Notes under the pieces: generated by a model | The model's input: only the letters and a program-made list of their open reading frames with translations | Told to the model about the DNA's origin: nothing | The model's database searches: none | Position numbers and translations under genes: made by a program | Assembly: GCA_964006375.1 (NCBI GenBank) | Contig: OZ023265.1 | Coordinates: forward strand, 154,172,547-154,236,546 | DNA length: 64,000 nucleotides | From: Tillus elongatus | Lineage: Eukaryota; Arthropoda; Insecta; Coleoptera; Cleridae | Direction of reading: 5' to 3' | Shown here: positions 15,193 through 29,559 of the stretch, one piece after another | Numbering within the stretch: position 1 is the stretch's first letter | Layout of the letters: every line of letters begins with the position of its first letter

Positions 15193-15670
15193 ACGAAAAA
15201 AACGACTTTATTCTTGATGTACTAAGCTAATGTTAAACGTTTTCAAATTAAAAGAACAAAACAAACCAACAAGAAGCTTGAACTTCTCAATAATACGTCA
15301 CCGCGAACGTTATAAATAGATATACTCATGTAAAATGGCAAGAAGTAAAAGAATGTTCACATGCGACATGGATACCGCGAAATGAAGTATGAAATCTCTG
15401 CTCGACACATTCTAATAATGCACTTTTTAACTGACACTGATGAATTACATACGGCGTGATCTAAATAAAAGCATAGAAACACACACATACACACACACAT
15501 GAGTTCAAAACATACTGACACTGGCAATTTAAAGCTAAGTGCACGCAAGGTGAGTTCAACCCATACAATCTGACAAGTGTGATGATAAGGTTTGGAAAAT
15601 AATTCAAAAATGTGTTATTTTCTTTTTACTTTGAAGCAAAACTTTCGGACAGATCAACTTTATCTTTTTA
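15193..15670. other. Unclassified spacer with short (CA)n
   Basis: A short ACACAC run at about 15480-15500. No gene or shared repeat seen. Confidence 0.5.
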
Positions 15671-16329
<659 letters not shown>

Positions 16330-16340
<11 letters not shown>

Positions 16341-16905
16341 GATCCAAGAAAGTTAAAACGTCAAAATTCATTGATCAGAATGTGGGTGAAAAATACTACA
16401 AGATATGACTAACAAACTCCTAGATATGTGTGTAAGTCGTTATTTTCCTTGAGTTAGTTTAAATATGAGCAAAAGTCCATTCTAAATCAAAATGGTTTGG
16501 TGTAAATTGTAAAACCTTGAACAATTAATATGTATTATGGGATATACCTGCTAGTAAATACATGTCGAGCGTAGTTCAGTGGGCTGGGCCCTGTACATTG
16601 TATAATCGACCCCTACATGATGAGTTCTAATCCTAGTTAGTGACTTTACTTTTTATCAATTTCTTCCTTTTTAGTCTCATTTCACTTTACAGTTATCTAA
16701 TCAAATTGTTGTTATTCCGATGAATTTTTTAGCGAGTTTTGGTACAGCAAATAATTCTATAAAGAGGAGATGAAAGTTTTAAGACGTAATTCAATTTGAA
16801 TAGCATATCTGGTTGTTTGTTCTTGCCCTAACTTAGTGAAACCGTTCCATATTTAATACAGTCGTAGACTTTTCCCGTGGCTACACAAGTGCTTGTTTTA
16901 GGGAA
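16330..16905 (+). repeat. tRNA-derived SINE-like repeat with leading segment
   Basis: The leading segment (GACTAACAAACTCCTAGATA) is shared with 9735-10020 and 32540-32740. From 16563 a tRNA-like head follows. It has a box A-like GTAGTTCAGTGGGCTGGG and a box B-like GAGTTCTAATCC, then a body with TTTTTTAGCGAGTTTTGG and AGACTTTTCCCGTGGCT. The body recurs at 36050-36310. RNA polymerase III origin is inferred from the boxes. Confidence 0.55.
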
Positions 16906-16959
16906 TTTCCTTGAAAAAAAATCACTATCGAGGAGATCCCTACTCTTGAATTTATTATT

Positions 16960-17100
16960 GTTCCTACTATATAGCTTATACCGGTGACTAAATTGACGCC
17001 TGCTTGCATTAAAGAGACATATTTGCCATTGAAAATATTTTTATGAAAATTCACTTCCATAACGCACTTGCTTCGTCCAGACTCTTTATCTTTGTAATTA
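16960..17100 (-). repeat. Family A module fragment
   Basis: Ends with CATAACGCACTTGCTTCGTC near 17080. Only the outer half of the module is present. Confidence 0.6.
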
Positions 17101-17339
17101 CCAACTGATGACGTAAAAATTGCATTGGGGACGTCACCTATTTCTAAATGATGACGTCATCATAGACTTTTTGAATAACAACCATATTTTTTGACTATTT
17201 TCCATAGTCCTGCTTAATACTTAAATGACGATGATAAAAAATTGGTATCTGCCATAACAATTGTTTTGACAAAATTGCATTATTTCCTTAATAGTGCTGC
17301 AAATTGAATTATAACTTCAACACAGCTGTGATAATTAAC

Positions 17340-18030
17340 TCTCTTCAGAAAGCCATACTCATGGAAAGAATTTAGGGCCCGTGATTTAACCACGAGGAAA
17401 ATATTTGTATTCCTGCACCCATAAACTTTTGAAACGTTATATTACTCGAGTTTTATTGAAAAAATGTCAATTTTCATCTAATAATCTACCCAAAAACAAT
17501 TCCAAGCGTTCCTTTCTCGGTTGATAACTGGATAACAAATTTGAAGATGATATCTCAATTCGTTCGAAAGTTATTTCGCCTATTAATAGACAGGCGTACA
17601 TGCCGGCAGACAAACAAATTTTCGTTCCAGTATCAAGTTTTCTATATGTTTTGTGGCCTTTTACGCCGTTTTAGCAAAAAAAAAATTCTAAATATTTGTC
17701 AACAATATTCCACCTCCACACATTCAACCCCTAATTTATTTTCAGCTCATAATATCAGATGTTTGATGAAATTAAAAGTTTTCTAATAAATAAACCGTAA
17801 AACGTTATATTACTCGAATTTTAAAGAAAGAATGGCAGTTTTCACCAAATCACCCCCCATTCATCCCCTATCCCCTAAAGTGATTTTACCCAAAAACAAT
17901 CCGAACAGTTCGTTTGTAGAGTGCTAAATGTATATCAAATTTGATGACGATATCTCAATTCGTTCGAAAGTTATCGTGGCTACAAACAGACAAAAAAAAT
18001 TTTTTTCGTTCCCAAATCATGTTTTCTATA
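17340..18030 (-). repeat. (GTCY)n-associated repeat dimer, copy 2
   Basis: Inverted relative to 10675-11580. Two units, each with GATATCTCAATTCGTTCGAAAG and AACGTTATATTACTCGA. The GTCY tract is much shorter here (GGCAGACAAACAAA region). The flank containing the block CACAGCTGTGATAATTAACT also matches the outer flank of copy 1. Confidence 0.7.
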
Positions 18031-18600
18031 TTATTATAATTATCTATTATTATTCGCAAAATAACAAATGACAATGACAAATAGCTAACTGGCGTTGTCA
18101 GATTTAACTAGGAGAGAGCGATGGGTTTTAAATAACCCAAAAATTGGGAAGCTTAATACTTATACATAATAAAACGTTGTTCTAGATTGCCTTTAAACAA
18201 ATTGAATAACTTTCATTAAAATTTTTATTTAATACTATATATTTTCCTGATATCTTTAAATTTAGATGACAGTTTTGGCAAATGGCAACCCGGCTGATTT
18301 TTTATTGTGACATTTTTGTAACCTGTTCCTTTGAAGTTTAATTTGGAGCATTTGTTTGCAATAGCAGCTTAACCCTGATATATCTGTCTGACCTTGTCTA
18401 ACATTATAGGCACCCATTCAGAGGTAATTTCAGGTTATTCATTTCTTATTTGGTTATAACCCAGAATATACAAAACAAATTTGGTAGAGAGGACCACTGA
18501 TACGATATCTACGTGCACGTAAAGTTTTAATTCCATACTTGTAGTAATTTTAAAGATAGTGCGTTTTAACACAGTTTTTCACATTTTTTTTGAAAGTATA
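18031..18600. other. Unclassified AT-rich spacer
   Basis: No gene or window-internal repeat recognised. Confidence 0.5.
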
Positions 18601-18698
18601 CGAGTGTCAAAACTGTCTAACGAACTCATCCAAGCTATTAACAAAATGAAGGGAATTGCCAAATTTTGATTTGATTGGTGAAGTATTTTTTGAGTTAT

Positions 18699-18771
<73 letters not shown>

Positions 18772-18905
18772 ATAAACTTTTCGACTGACCTTGGATTTGG
18801 GTTCTAGGGGCCCTACTTCGCGCTCATTTCAAGAAAATTTTCCAAAAATCTTACCATCGATACCTCTCTATTAGTGAATTTTCTTTATGAAAATTCACAA
18901 GATTT
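18600..18905 (+). repeat. Family A composite repeat, short 3' copy
   Basis: Forward copy with the end of the core, a TA array (18702-18769) and the tail with the terminal palindrome (TTAGTGAATTTTCTTTATGA..ATTCACAAG). Confidence 0.75.
18702..18769. repeat. (TA)n array 10
   Basis: Pure TA repeat, between TGAGTTATCGGA and CTATAAACTTTTCG. Confidence 0.97.
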
Positions 18906-19460
18906 CGAACAGATAGGAAGATGCACCAAAGGTTAGTGGGTCGAGAGCACCGCACTTAGCAACACATTTTTTATGGAGATCTCTAAAAAGAAAAAAATGT
19001 ATGCACTAAGTGACGATCAAAAACTGTGATGACACAGTTAGCGTTATCGGAAGATGAAAAATTCTACATGCATGGAGGCCATTTTCAAGATTTTTTTAAG
19101 TAATGCTTCAGAATGTAAGCAAAGCTATGCTTTTCTATCATATTTTTCAATAAAAACTTTTTGTATCCTCATGTTATTATTGTTTAGGTCATACTTTTAA
19201 CATTGATTTTGAATTTTGCCCGCAAGGTTTTCGAGGTTTTAAGAAGCAGAGCACCAGATTAAATATACCAATGAAATATCATCCGACCTTACCTACTATT
19301 TGACAGGTTAAAGAGGGGAGCTAATGAAGTGGCAGCTTCGACATTTGCCTGAAAATGTGTTCCCCTCAAGAACAAAACCGACCTGCCGGGGCGTTTTACA
19401 AAGAGGAAAGTTTAAATAGTCAAAAATCCACTTGCATAGTTTATGATGGGCCAGCCTGTA
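18906..19460. other. Unclassified spacer left of the hAT element
   Basis: No convincing open frame. Ends in TGATGGGCCAGCCTGTATATG, which resembles part of the family A core (GCCAGCCTGTGATTG). Confidence 0.45.
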
Positions 19461-19468
19461 TATGTTTT

Positions 19469-22205
19469 AGTGGCGTGCGGTCCATGGAAGCAAGGGCTGC
19501 ATTGCTTCCCTTAAAATAACGACCACATGCCTACTTAAAGATAATTTATATTAAACCGCATTATTTAGAATCCCTTTTGTATTTTAAATATTAAATTTCA
19601 AATTCTAAAACTAATTTAATTATTACAATTTAAAATGCGCAAGCTCACGCATAACTATTTATTATGCATCATACTGTACTTGTATAGGCGCTCTTAGCAC
19701 GGACGTCGTCCCAGTAAATGCGATCGCCAACCAACAGCATGAACCTGATACTACGAGTGGATGCAATGACTTCAGTTAAATACACGTAGCCAGCAGATAA
19801 TTATGAGAAACCCATGCTCGACGCGATGTACGTGTATTTTTAGAACGTGTTGTACCAAGAAGACCCGCTCCACGTACAAAGTGAATGTCGCTGATTATTT
19901 CGTACATATAAGCAGTTGACTGAGTTAAATACATTGGCATTTTATAATTATTAATATGGCTGCAAGTAGATCAGCTTTTAACAGCGGCGTCGGTGGGGGT
20001 GGGGATTTACAAACTTTACAAACAAGTGGTAATAATATCTGTGATTGTGTTGTGTGTTTTTTGATAATCAAAGGATTTTCAACTTTATCGTTTGCTAAAA
20101 AACTTGCTATTATTAATAAAGGTAGACCGAAACCTACTCTAAAAAACTTAAATACAAGAATTAAAACATGTATTCCACATTTCAACGCGGAAAAAACTTA
20201 TAAAAAATATAAATGGTTAACGGGTTGTGAAAACACGAATAAACTGTTTTGTTGGCCTGGTAGTCTATTTGTGACTGAAAAGGGCGTGTGGAATAAAAGT
20301 GGGTTTTCCGACTTGAATAATCTACATAAAGTAGTAAAAAGACATGTTATGTCTGTGGCGCATTTACAGACCATTTAAAAATTAAGTGTCTTTGGAAAAA
20401 TGCGAATTGAACACGCCGTTGACAAGCAGGTAGAAATTAGTCATCGCCAACACAATGAACTGGTTGATAAAAACAGAAACATATTAAAAAGACTTATTGA
20501 TGTTGTGTGTTTCCTTGGTCAGCATGAATTGGGCTTCAGGGGTCATGACGAAACAGCTACATCTGCAAACAGACAAAACTTTTAAGACCTAGCATACGAC
20601 ATTTGTTTAAAAAATCACTTGGAACAGTTTTTTGCGGGACAACAAATCGCATTCAGAATGACTTAATTTCGGCCGCTGCCACTATTATTTTGAACAGAAT
20701 TAAATCTGAAATTAAATAGACTCGTTTCATTGCTATTGTTCTAGATGAAACAACCGATGTAACTAATTTAAATCAACTACCTGTGGTTACGCTACGTAAA
20801 AATGGATGGAAGTGTACAAGAAAGATTTTTAGGCTTTAAAAATGTGACAGAAGATCGTACCGCAAACGCTCTATATAAAATTGTGCTTAATATTATGAAA
20901 GATATTGAGGAGGCTGATAAGAAATTAAATGCCCAAAGCTATGATGGGGCTGCTGTTATGGCTGGACATTTAGGAGGTCTTCAAGCTAAAGTGCGGGAAA
21001 CTTTCTCCAGTGCTCTATTTGTACACTGTTGTGCTCATAAATTAAATTTAATGTTATTCCAATCTATAAATCATATTAAAGAATGTAAAGTATTTTTTGC
21101 TACCCTAAGTAGAATGGTTGCTTTTTTCCAAATCTATGAAGCGCACACAAGCCTTAGACTCAATTGTTAAAAAAGTTTACCCAAAGTAGCTGCAACCCGA
21201 TGGAACTACAACGGCAGACTTGTGTTAACTATATTTGAACACCGTGAATCGTTAATTTAACTTTTTGAAAACATAATGGAAAATAGCAAAAATTGGGACG
21301 CAGAAACAATAAATAGTTCTAGAGGATTTTTAGATGGTTTGAAAGGAGACTTTAATTTTAATTTTTTACTTAATATATTTTCGGAAATATTTCCGTTTTC
21401 AGATAATGTATTTAACATATTGCAATGTAAAACAAATGACATTGGTTTTTGCGTGAAGAAGATTAGTGAATTTAAATCCATTATAATTCAAAAAAGGAAT
21501 GAATTTGATAAGTTCTGGAAAAAAAACAATTGAATTATGAGAAGTGGAGCCACAGAGAAAAAGTCTGCGCATTGATAATATGGGAGACCTTCAAACTTCT
21601 TATCGCCTCCTTTTCTACAAAATCATAGATCAAATTCAGCAGCAATTTAACTGCAGATTTGATCATCTCAGGCACCTGAAATTTCTTTAGTTGTGTAATT
21701 TTGGAGGATTTAAAGGGATACCTTTCCCAGAAGATTCATTCAAATCATTATTCTACCACTATGGACATTATTTTGACAAAGCCTTATTACGATCAGAACT
21801 TACAGTCATTTATGAAACCGATGTTATTAACACAAAAACTAACGCGAGTGAACTTTTAACTTTCTTAAAAGAATCAAAATTGAAAAATGCATAGTCTGAA
21901 GTGTTCAAATGATGTGAATTAGTATTAACAATTCCTGCTACTAGTGCGTCTGTAGAACGAAATTTTTCTACATTGAAACGTATCAAGAGTTTTGTCAGGA
22001 ATTCAACGGCACAAGAAAGACGTTCCCAAATTTCCATTTTGTCAACTGAAAATAACCTCGTCGAGGAAATGTCCCAGAATCCACAATTTTATGACGACAT
22101 TATTAACGAATTTGCCAAAAACGACAGAAGAATTGAGTTACACTATGAATAGGTAAATTGCTGAGAATTGCTTCCCTTATTTAAAATCTCACCGCACGCC
22201 CCTGA
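19469..22205 (+). mobile_element. hAT DNA transposon, complete with ends and 8-bp target duplication
   Basis: Bounded by TATGTTTT on both sides (19461-19468 and 22206-22213), an exact 8-bp duplication as expected for hAT insertion. The termini are imperfect inverted repeats, AGTGGCGTGCGGT at the left and ACCGCACGCCCCTGA at the right. An extra internal match (TTGCTTCCCTTA) lies at both ends. Length is 2737 bp. One degraded transposase gene occupies 19956-22152. The right end stops 16 bp before the first satellite unit. Confidence 0.9.
19956..22152 (+). pseudogene. hAT transposase (ZMYM1-like / DUF4371 type), degenerate
   Basis: Readable blocks in order are a TTF-type zinc-finger-like segment (FCWPGSLF..KGVWNKSGFSDLNNL..KRH, about 20240-20350) and a helical linker (HNELVDKNRNILKRLI, about 20452). 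Next come a catalytic-core piece with IVLDETTDVTNLNQL (about 20736) and QSYDGAAVMAGHLGGLQAKV (about 20935). CCAHKLNLML (about 21030) follows. The C-terminal dimerisation motif is PATSASVERNFSTLKRIKSF (about 21935), ending HYE-TAG at 22150. The reading needs several frame changes. Stops occur at 20376 and 20583. A cysteine expected in the zinc-finger block reads as glycine (WPG). The length, about 730 codons, is normal for the group. Not functional as read. Confidence 0.85.
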
Positions 22206-22221
22206 TATGTTTTACGTCTGT

Positions 22222-24990
22222 TACTTAATATTCGCAAAAGTTCGTTTCTAAATGCATACAAACCTTTACCCGACACAGTAAGAGTGCATGTGCGAATACG
22301 AGTAAAGGAAAATGAAATATAGCTATGAGGTATTGTGTTTGCAGAAGTGATTATTATTGCAAACATCCATTCTCACAACGTGCAAATAAATTTATTACTT
22401 AATGTTCGACAAAGTTCGCTTCTAAATGGATACAAACCTTTACCAGACAGTAAGAGTGCAAGTGCGAATACGAGTAAAGGAAAATGAAATAGAGCTATGA
22501 GGTATTGTGTTTGCAGAAGTGATCATTATTGCAAACATCCATTCTCACAACGTGCAAATAAATTTATTACTTAATGTTCGCCAAAGTTCGTTTCTAAATG
22601 CATACAAACCCTTACCAGACAGTAAGAGTGCAAATGCGAATACGAGTAAAGGAAAATGAAATATAGCTATGAGGTATTGTGTTTGCAAAAGTGATCATTA
22701 TTGCAAACATCCATTCTCACAACGTGCAAATAAATTTATTACTTAATGTTCGCCAAAGTTCGTTTCTAAATGCATACAAACCTTTACCCGACACAGTAAG
22801 AGTGCAAGTGCGAATACGAGTAAAGGAAAATGAAATATAGCTATGAAGTATTGTGTTTGCAGAAGTGATCATTATTGCAAGCATCCATTCTCACAACGTG
22901 CAAATAAATTTGTTACTTAATGTTCGCCAAAGTTCGTTTCTAAATGCATACAAACCTTTATCCGACACAGTAAGAGTGCAAGTGCGAATACGAGTAAAGG
23001 AAAATGAAATATAGCTATGAGGTATTGTGTTTGCAGAAGTGATCATTATTGCAAACATCCATTCTCACAACGTGCAAATAAATTTGTTACTTAATGTTCG
23101 CCAAAGTTCGTTTCTAAATGCATACAAACCTTTACCCGACACAGTAAGAGTGCAAGTGCGAATACGAGTAAAGGAAAATGAAATATAGCTATAAGGTATT
23201 GTGTTTGCAAAAGTGATCATTATTGCAAACATCCATTCTCACAACGTGCAAATAAATTTGTTACTTAATGTTCGCCAAAGTTCGTTTCTAAATGCATACA
23301 AACCTTTACCCGACACAGTAAGAGTGCAAGTGCGAATACGAGTAAAGGAAAATGAAATATAGCTATAAGGTATTGTGTTTGCAAAAGTGATCATTATTGC
23401 AAACATCCATTCTCACAACGTGCAAATAAATTTGTTACTTAATGTTCGCCAAAGTTCGTTTCTAAATGCATACAAACCTTTACCCGACACAGTAAGAGTG
23501 CAAGTGCGAATACGAGTAAAGGAAAATGAAATATAGCTATGAGGTATTGTGTTTGCAGAAGTGATCATTATTGCAAACATCCATTCTCACAACGTGCAAA
23601 TAAATTTGTTACTTAATGTTCACCAAAGTTCGTTTCTAAATGCATACAAACCTTTACCCGACACACTAAGAGTGCAAGTACGAATACGAGTAAAGGAAAA
23701 TGAAATATAGCTATGAGGTATTGTGTTTGCAGAAGTGATCATTATTGCAAGCATCCATTCTCACAACGTGCAAATAAATTTGTTACTGAATGTTCGCTAA
23801 AGTTTGTTTCTAAATTCATACAAACCCTTACCAGACAGTAAGAGTGCAAATGCGAATACGAGTAAAGGAAAATGAAATATAGCTATGAGGTATTGTGTTT
23901 GCAAAAGTGATCATTATTGCAAACATCCATTCTCACAACGTGCAAATAAATTTGTTACTTAATGTTCACCAAAGTTCGTTTCTAAATGCAAACAAACCTT
24001 TACTCGACACACTAAGAGTGCAAGTACGAATACGAGTAAAGGAAAATGAAATATAGCTATGAGGTATTGTGTTTGCAGAAGTGATCATTATTGCAAGCAT
24101 CCATTCTCACAACGTGCAAATAAATTTGTTACTTAATGTTCGCCAAAGTTCGTTTCTAAATGCATACAAACCTTTACCCGACACACTAAGAGTGCAAGTA
24201 CGAATACGAGTAAAGGAAAATGAAATATAGCTATGAGGTATTGTGTTTGCAGAAGTGATCATTATTGCAAGCATCCATTCTCACAACGTGCAAATAAATT
24301 TGTTACTGAATGTTCGCTAAAGTTTGTTTCTAAATTCATACAAACCCTTACCAGACAGTAAGAGTGCAAATGCGAATACGAGTAAAGGAAAATGAAATAT
24401 AGCTATGAGGTATTGTGTTTGCAAAAGTGATCATTATTGCAAACATCCATTCTCACAACGTGCAAATAAATTTGTTACTTAATGTTCGCCAAAGTTCGTT
24501 TCTAAATAAACCTTTACCCGACACACTAAGAGTGCAAGTACGAATACGAGTAAAGGAAAATGAAATATAGCTATGAGGTATTGTGTTTGCAGAAGTGATC
24601 ATTATTGCAAGCATCCATTCTCACAACGTGCAAATAAATTTGTTACTGAATGTTCGCTAAAGTTTGTTTCTAAATTCATACAAACCCTTACCAGACAGTA
24701 AGAGTGCAAATGCGAATACGAGTAAAGGAAAATGAAATATAGCTATGAGGTATTGTGTTTGCAAAAGTGATCATTATTGCAAACATCCATTCTCACAACG
24801 TGCAAATAAATTTGTTACTTAATGTTCGCCAAAGTTCGTTTCTAAATGCATACAAACCTTTACCAGACACAGTAAGAGTGCAAGTGCGAATACGAGTAAA
24901 GGAAAATGAAATATAGCTATGAGGTATTGTGTTTGCAGAAGTGATCATTATTGCAAACATCCATTCTCACAACGTGCAAATAAATTTGGA
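22222..24990 (+). repeat. Tandem satellite, about 16 units of about 174 bp
   Basis: Unit starts taken at ACTTAATGTTCGCCAAAGTT fall at 22222, 22397, 22569, 22741, 22915, 23089, 23263 and so on to 24817. Spacing is mostly 174 bp, with 172-175 in the first units. Each unit contains GACACAGTAAGAGTGCAAGT, GAGTAAAGGAAAATGAAATA and CATCCATTCTCACAACGTGC. A variant with ACTGAATGTTCGCTAAAGTT recurs at about 23785, 24304 and 24646, hinting at higher-order units of two to three monomers. The last unit runs into unrelated DNA at 24990. There are no spacer-like variable segments. Confidence 0.95.
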
Positions 24991-25357
24991 AATGTTACGT
25001 CAATATTACTCCCATTTCCTCCTGTAAATTTATCACAGGCACACACCTATTTCAAAATAATGACTTTACACACCAGTCCTAATCCGACACTTATGCTGAT
25101 TGTAATTTCTACTGTTGATGATTCATTGCATTTAACCAATTACTCCCTCTACATTTTTAAACATATATTTGTGAATATCTATTAATGGCTATTTGTGATA
25201 TTTCATCTTTTCAGTCAGTCTGCCAACATTTTTATTTTTATTTTCGAAGTTTACAACGTTTATTATGATTTTAGTACATTTTCTTTAAAAAAAATCACTA
25301 ATGATGAGATTGCAACTTTTGAAACAATTTCTTCAAATGAGTGCGAACTATTTGAAC

Positions 25358-25360
<3 letters not shown>
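24991..25360. other. Unclassified segment with a family A tail remnant
   Basis: Right end (25270-25355) contains AAAAATCACTAATGATGAG and CTTCAAATGAGTGCGAAC, the reverse-oriented family A tail. The rest is unrecognised. Confidence 0.5.

Positions 25361-25452
<92 letters not shown>
25361..25452. repeat. (TA)n array 11, left flank of MLE-1
   Basis: Array interrupted by the insertion of the mariner-like element. The array resumes at 28977. Confidence 0.97.
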
Positions 25453-25455
<3 letters not shown>

Positions 25456-25613
25456 TGATTCATAAGTGGTGACCAAAAATGAAACCCCATATTCTTTGAA
25501 AAATTTTAGAGGGGGTATGTCCTATAAAAAAATTTCCTATAATGCTTCATTAAAAAGATACAGGGTCTGGAAGTTGAATTTCAAAAAATAAAATTTCCCA
25601 ATTTTTAAAAATT

Positions 25614-26957
<1,344 letters not shown>

Positions 26958-27527
26958 AGTAGTACATATATTTTGCTGAAACTTCGCATGTGTAGGCTGT
27001 TATGGGAGGTGCGTATTCTACCATAACAATTGAATCGGCTAATCCAGCAGTGGCGCGCGTACCCACATGTCATTGGTTATCCCTCAAGAAAAAAACGGGT
27101 ATGCCAATGATAATTTTTTTATTTTTTATTTGTTGAATCTTGCTTTCATTCGTGAACAAAATGACTCTCTTGATAATTTTCTGTAAGACGCTTATTTTAC
27201 GAGTTAGCAATGAATCAGGTAAGTGTTTTAGAGCACAGTTCATGATTTTTAACCAGTCGTTGTTTGGTAAAAAATCGCAATGATACACTTTTATGCCTCC
27301 ATTGGCCTGAATACACGCACGACATCCTTTTGATATGGAAAATTTAATGTCTTGATAATTTTTTGTACGACGATTACCTTTGTTGTATTTTAGTAAGTAG
27401 TAGTCTGGTTTGCCAAAGTTGTCATTAAGTGTCACTTGACGTTTAGGTTAACAAGTTAATATTTTGAATAGGTGTAAGTGGCAAACTTTATAAAATTGCA
27501 AAATTTTCTACTCTTTTACTTCTTATA

Positions 27528-28519
27528 ATGGAGTACATCTCAAAAGAGTATGCAGATATAATTTTTATCTACGGATATGCTGATGGAAATGCTCTAGCTG
27601 CTTGTCGGGAATATCAATTCCCACTCGCCGTCAACCTACACCAAGGGTTTCTTCTCGATCGTTTTCATGACTTCGGCAGTGCGGTATTGGACAACGTCCT
27701 GACGCTAGAGCTAATGGTAGAAGACAACATCAACTTGAAGACGAAGAGAGAGTGGTGGATGCAGTGATGGATCAACGTTCTACAAGTACTCGGAGGATTG
27801 CCACGCCACAATATTCTCAAAGATTTGTTTGGAGAACTTTACATCAAGAAGCCTTACATCCATATCATCGACATAATGTTCACTGCCTCCTACCTGGAGA
27901 TAATGTGCATCGGCGAGTCTTTTGTGAATGGATGTTGGAAATGAACAATCAAAATATCTTATTCCCTAATCTAATCTTCTGGTCTGACGAATCAACATTT
28001 ACAAGAAATGGTATTTATTCTCATAATGAGCATGTCTGGTCATTGAAAAATCCACATGCAACAAGGACTCGCACATTTCAACATAGATTTTCCATTAATT
28101 TATGGTGTGGTATTTTTAACGGCTCACTATTCATGGAAGTCCTGCCACAACGTTTAAATGGATCTTCGTACTTAGCGCTCCTAGAAAACCGTGTAGAAAA
28201 CATTCCAGATGACATTCCACTAGCAACAAGAGGTATAATGTGGTACCAGCATGTCGATGCACCAGCGCATCATAGTATAAACGTTGTTACATGGCTACAT
28301 GAACATTATAATGAAAGATGGATTGGCAGAACTGGACCAATACATTGGCCTGCAAGAGCACCGGACTTAAACCCACTTGACTTCTATCTTTGGGGTGATT
28401 TTAAGCGACTGGTCTACAGTGAACAAATAAATACACAAGAGCAGCTACAACAACTGATAAATAATGCTTTTCGTCATATTCAAGCAACAATGAATCCTCA
28501 AGACATTAAATTTTCCTAA
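27528..28519 (+). pseudogene. MLE-1 transposase, DD41D-type, near-intact C-terminal two thirds
   Basis: The N-terminal helix-turn-helix part (MEYISKEYADIIFIYGYADG) is frameshifted near 27620. From 27752 an uninterrupted 255-codon frame carries the catalytic domain: first Asp in FWSDESTFTRNG, then INLWCGIF, then WPARAPDLNPLDFYLWGD with the third Asp. The second catalytic block reads QHVDAPAHH where the two sister elements read HDGAPAH, so the catalytic Asp is replaced by Val. Spacing from that position to the third Asp is 41 residues, as in MLE-2 and MLE-3. The protein is therefore predicted inactive although the frame is open. Confidence 0.85.
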
Positions 28520-28973
28520 TTAAAAAAATGTCGTCCGTGTATTCAGGCCAATGGAGGCATTTTTGAACATTTATTGTAATAAATAAATTACTATAAGCCT
28601 CATAAAAGTGTATCATTGCGATTTTCTACCAAACACCGACTGGTTAAAAATCATGAACTCTGCTCTAAAACACTTACCTAATTCATTGCTTACTCGACAA
28701 ATAAGCGTCGTACAGAAAATTAACAAGAGAGTCATTTTGTTCACGAATGAAAGTAAAATTAAACAAATAATAATAATAATAAAAAATATCATTGGCGTAC
28801 CCGTTTTTTTCTTGAGGGATAACCAATGACATGTGGGTACGCGCGCCACTGCTGGATTAGCCGATTAAATTGTTATGGTAGAATACGCACCTTCCATAAC
28901 AGCCTACACATGCGACGTTTCAGCAAAATATATGTGCTACTTAAAGAACATGGGGTTTCATTTTTGGTCACCA

Positions 28974-28976
<3 letters not shown>

Positions 28977-29053
<77 letters not shown>
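28977..29053. repeat. (TA)n array 13, right flank of MLE-1
   Basis: Continuation of the array split by MLE-1. Confidence 0.97.
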
Positions 29054-29055
<2 letters not shown>

Positions 29056-29109
29056 CTCTGCTTTGACGTTTCTACATGTGTTCATACAATAAGTAAACTA
29101 TTTCCTCAT

Positions 29110-29185
29110 CCACAAAATCAAAAACAAATCTTAGGACGAAGTTCAGCCCAATACCGTAGTATCCGCTGCCCTACCACTTAAACTA
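29110..29185 (-). repeat. tRNA-like SINE head remnant
   Basis: On the minus strand, TAGTTTAAGTGGTAGGGCAG resembles box A and GGGCTGAACTTCGTCC resembles box B. It cannot fold as a proper tRNA. A SINE-derived piece is the likeliest reading. Confidence 0.4.
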
Positions 29186-29559
29186 TATTAAATTGTTAGT
29201 GCCAAGCCATTTATGGTTCGGAACGCTAATTTTAAAGAAGCAACAAAAAGAAAAAGAAAATAAAAAGTTAATTATTAGCGACCCATGTCAAGGCAACACT
29301 TTCACGCGCATACTCACACACATAGTCCTGCATTTAAAAAGTTATTTTCACGTGCCCACGCACATCTACCTTCGCACCGCTCACACAGCCTCTACACTCA
29401 ACGTACGTGTAAACCACCTGCACATATACCAAAAAACTGCCAATCTCCTACACACACAGTCCCATATTCACAATTTTTCTTGTGGTTTGTGCATCCAGGT
29501 GGGGTCCTAGTAATGTTTCTGAAAACAATTTATTAAAAAGCGTTCGGGAGCTAATCTGC
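29186..29559. other. Unclassified segment, relatively C-rich
   Basis: Two overlapping open frames of 83 and 105 codons are present (29193-29536) but neither looks protein-like. It contains CACGCGCATACTCACACACA. No repeat in the window matches. Confidence 0.4.

Noticed and set aside
17100..17135. Another hammerhead candidate (CTGATGACG near 17105)
   Set aside because: No GAAA and cleavage-site block follows at a suitable distance.
22222..24990. CRISPR-like or VNTR array
   Set aside because: The repeat is continuous head-to-tail with no unique spacers and a 174-bp unit. It is eukaryotic satellite DNA.
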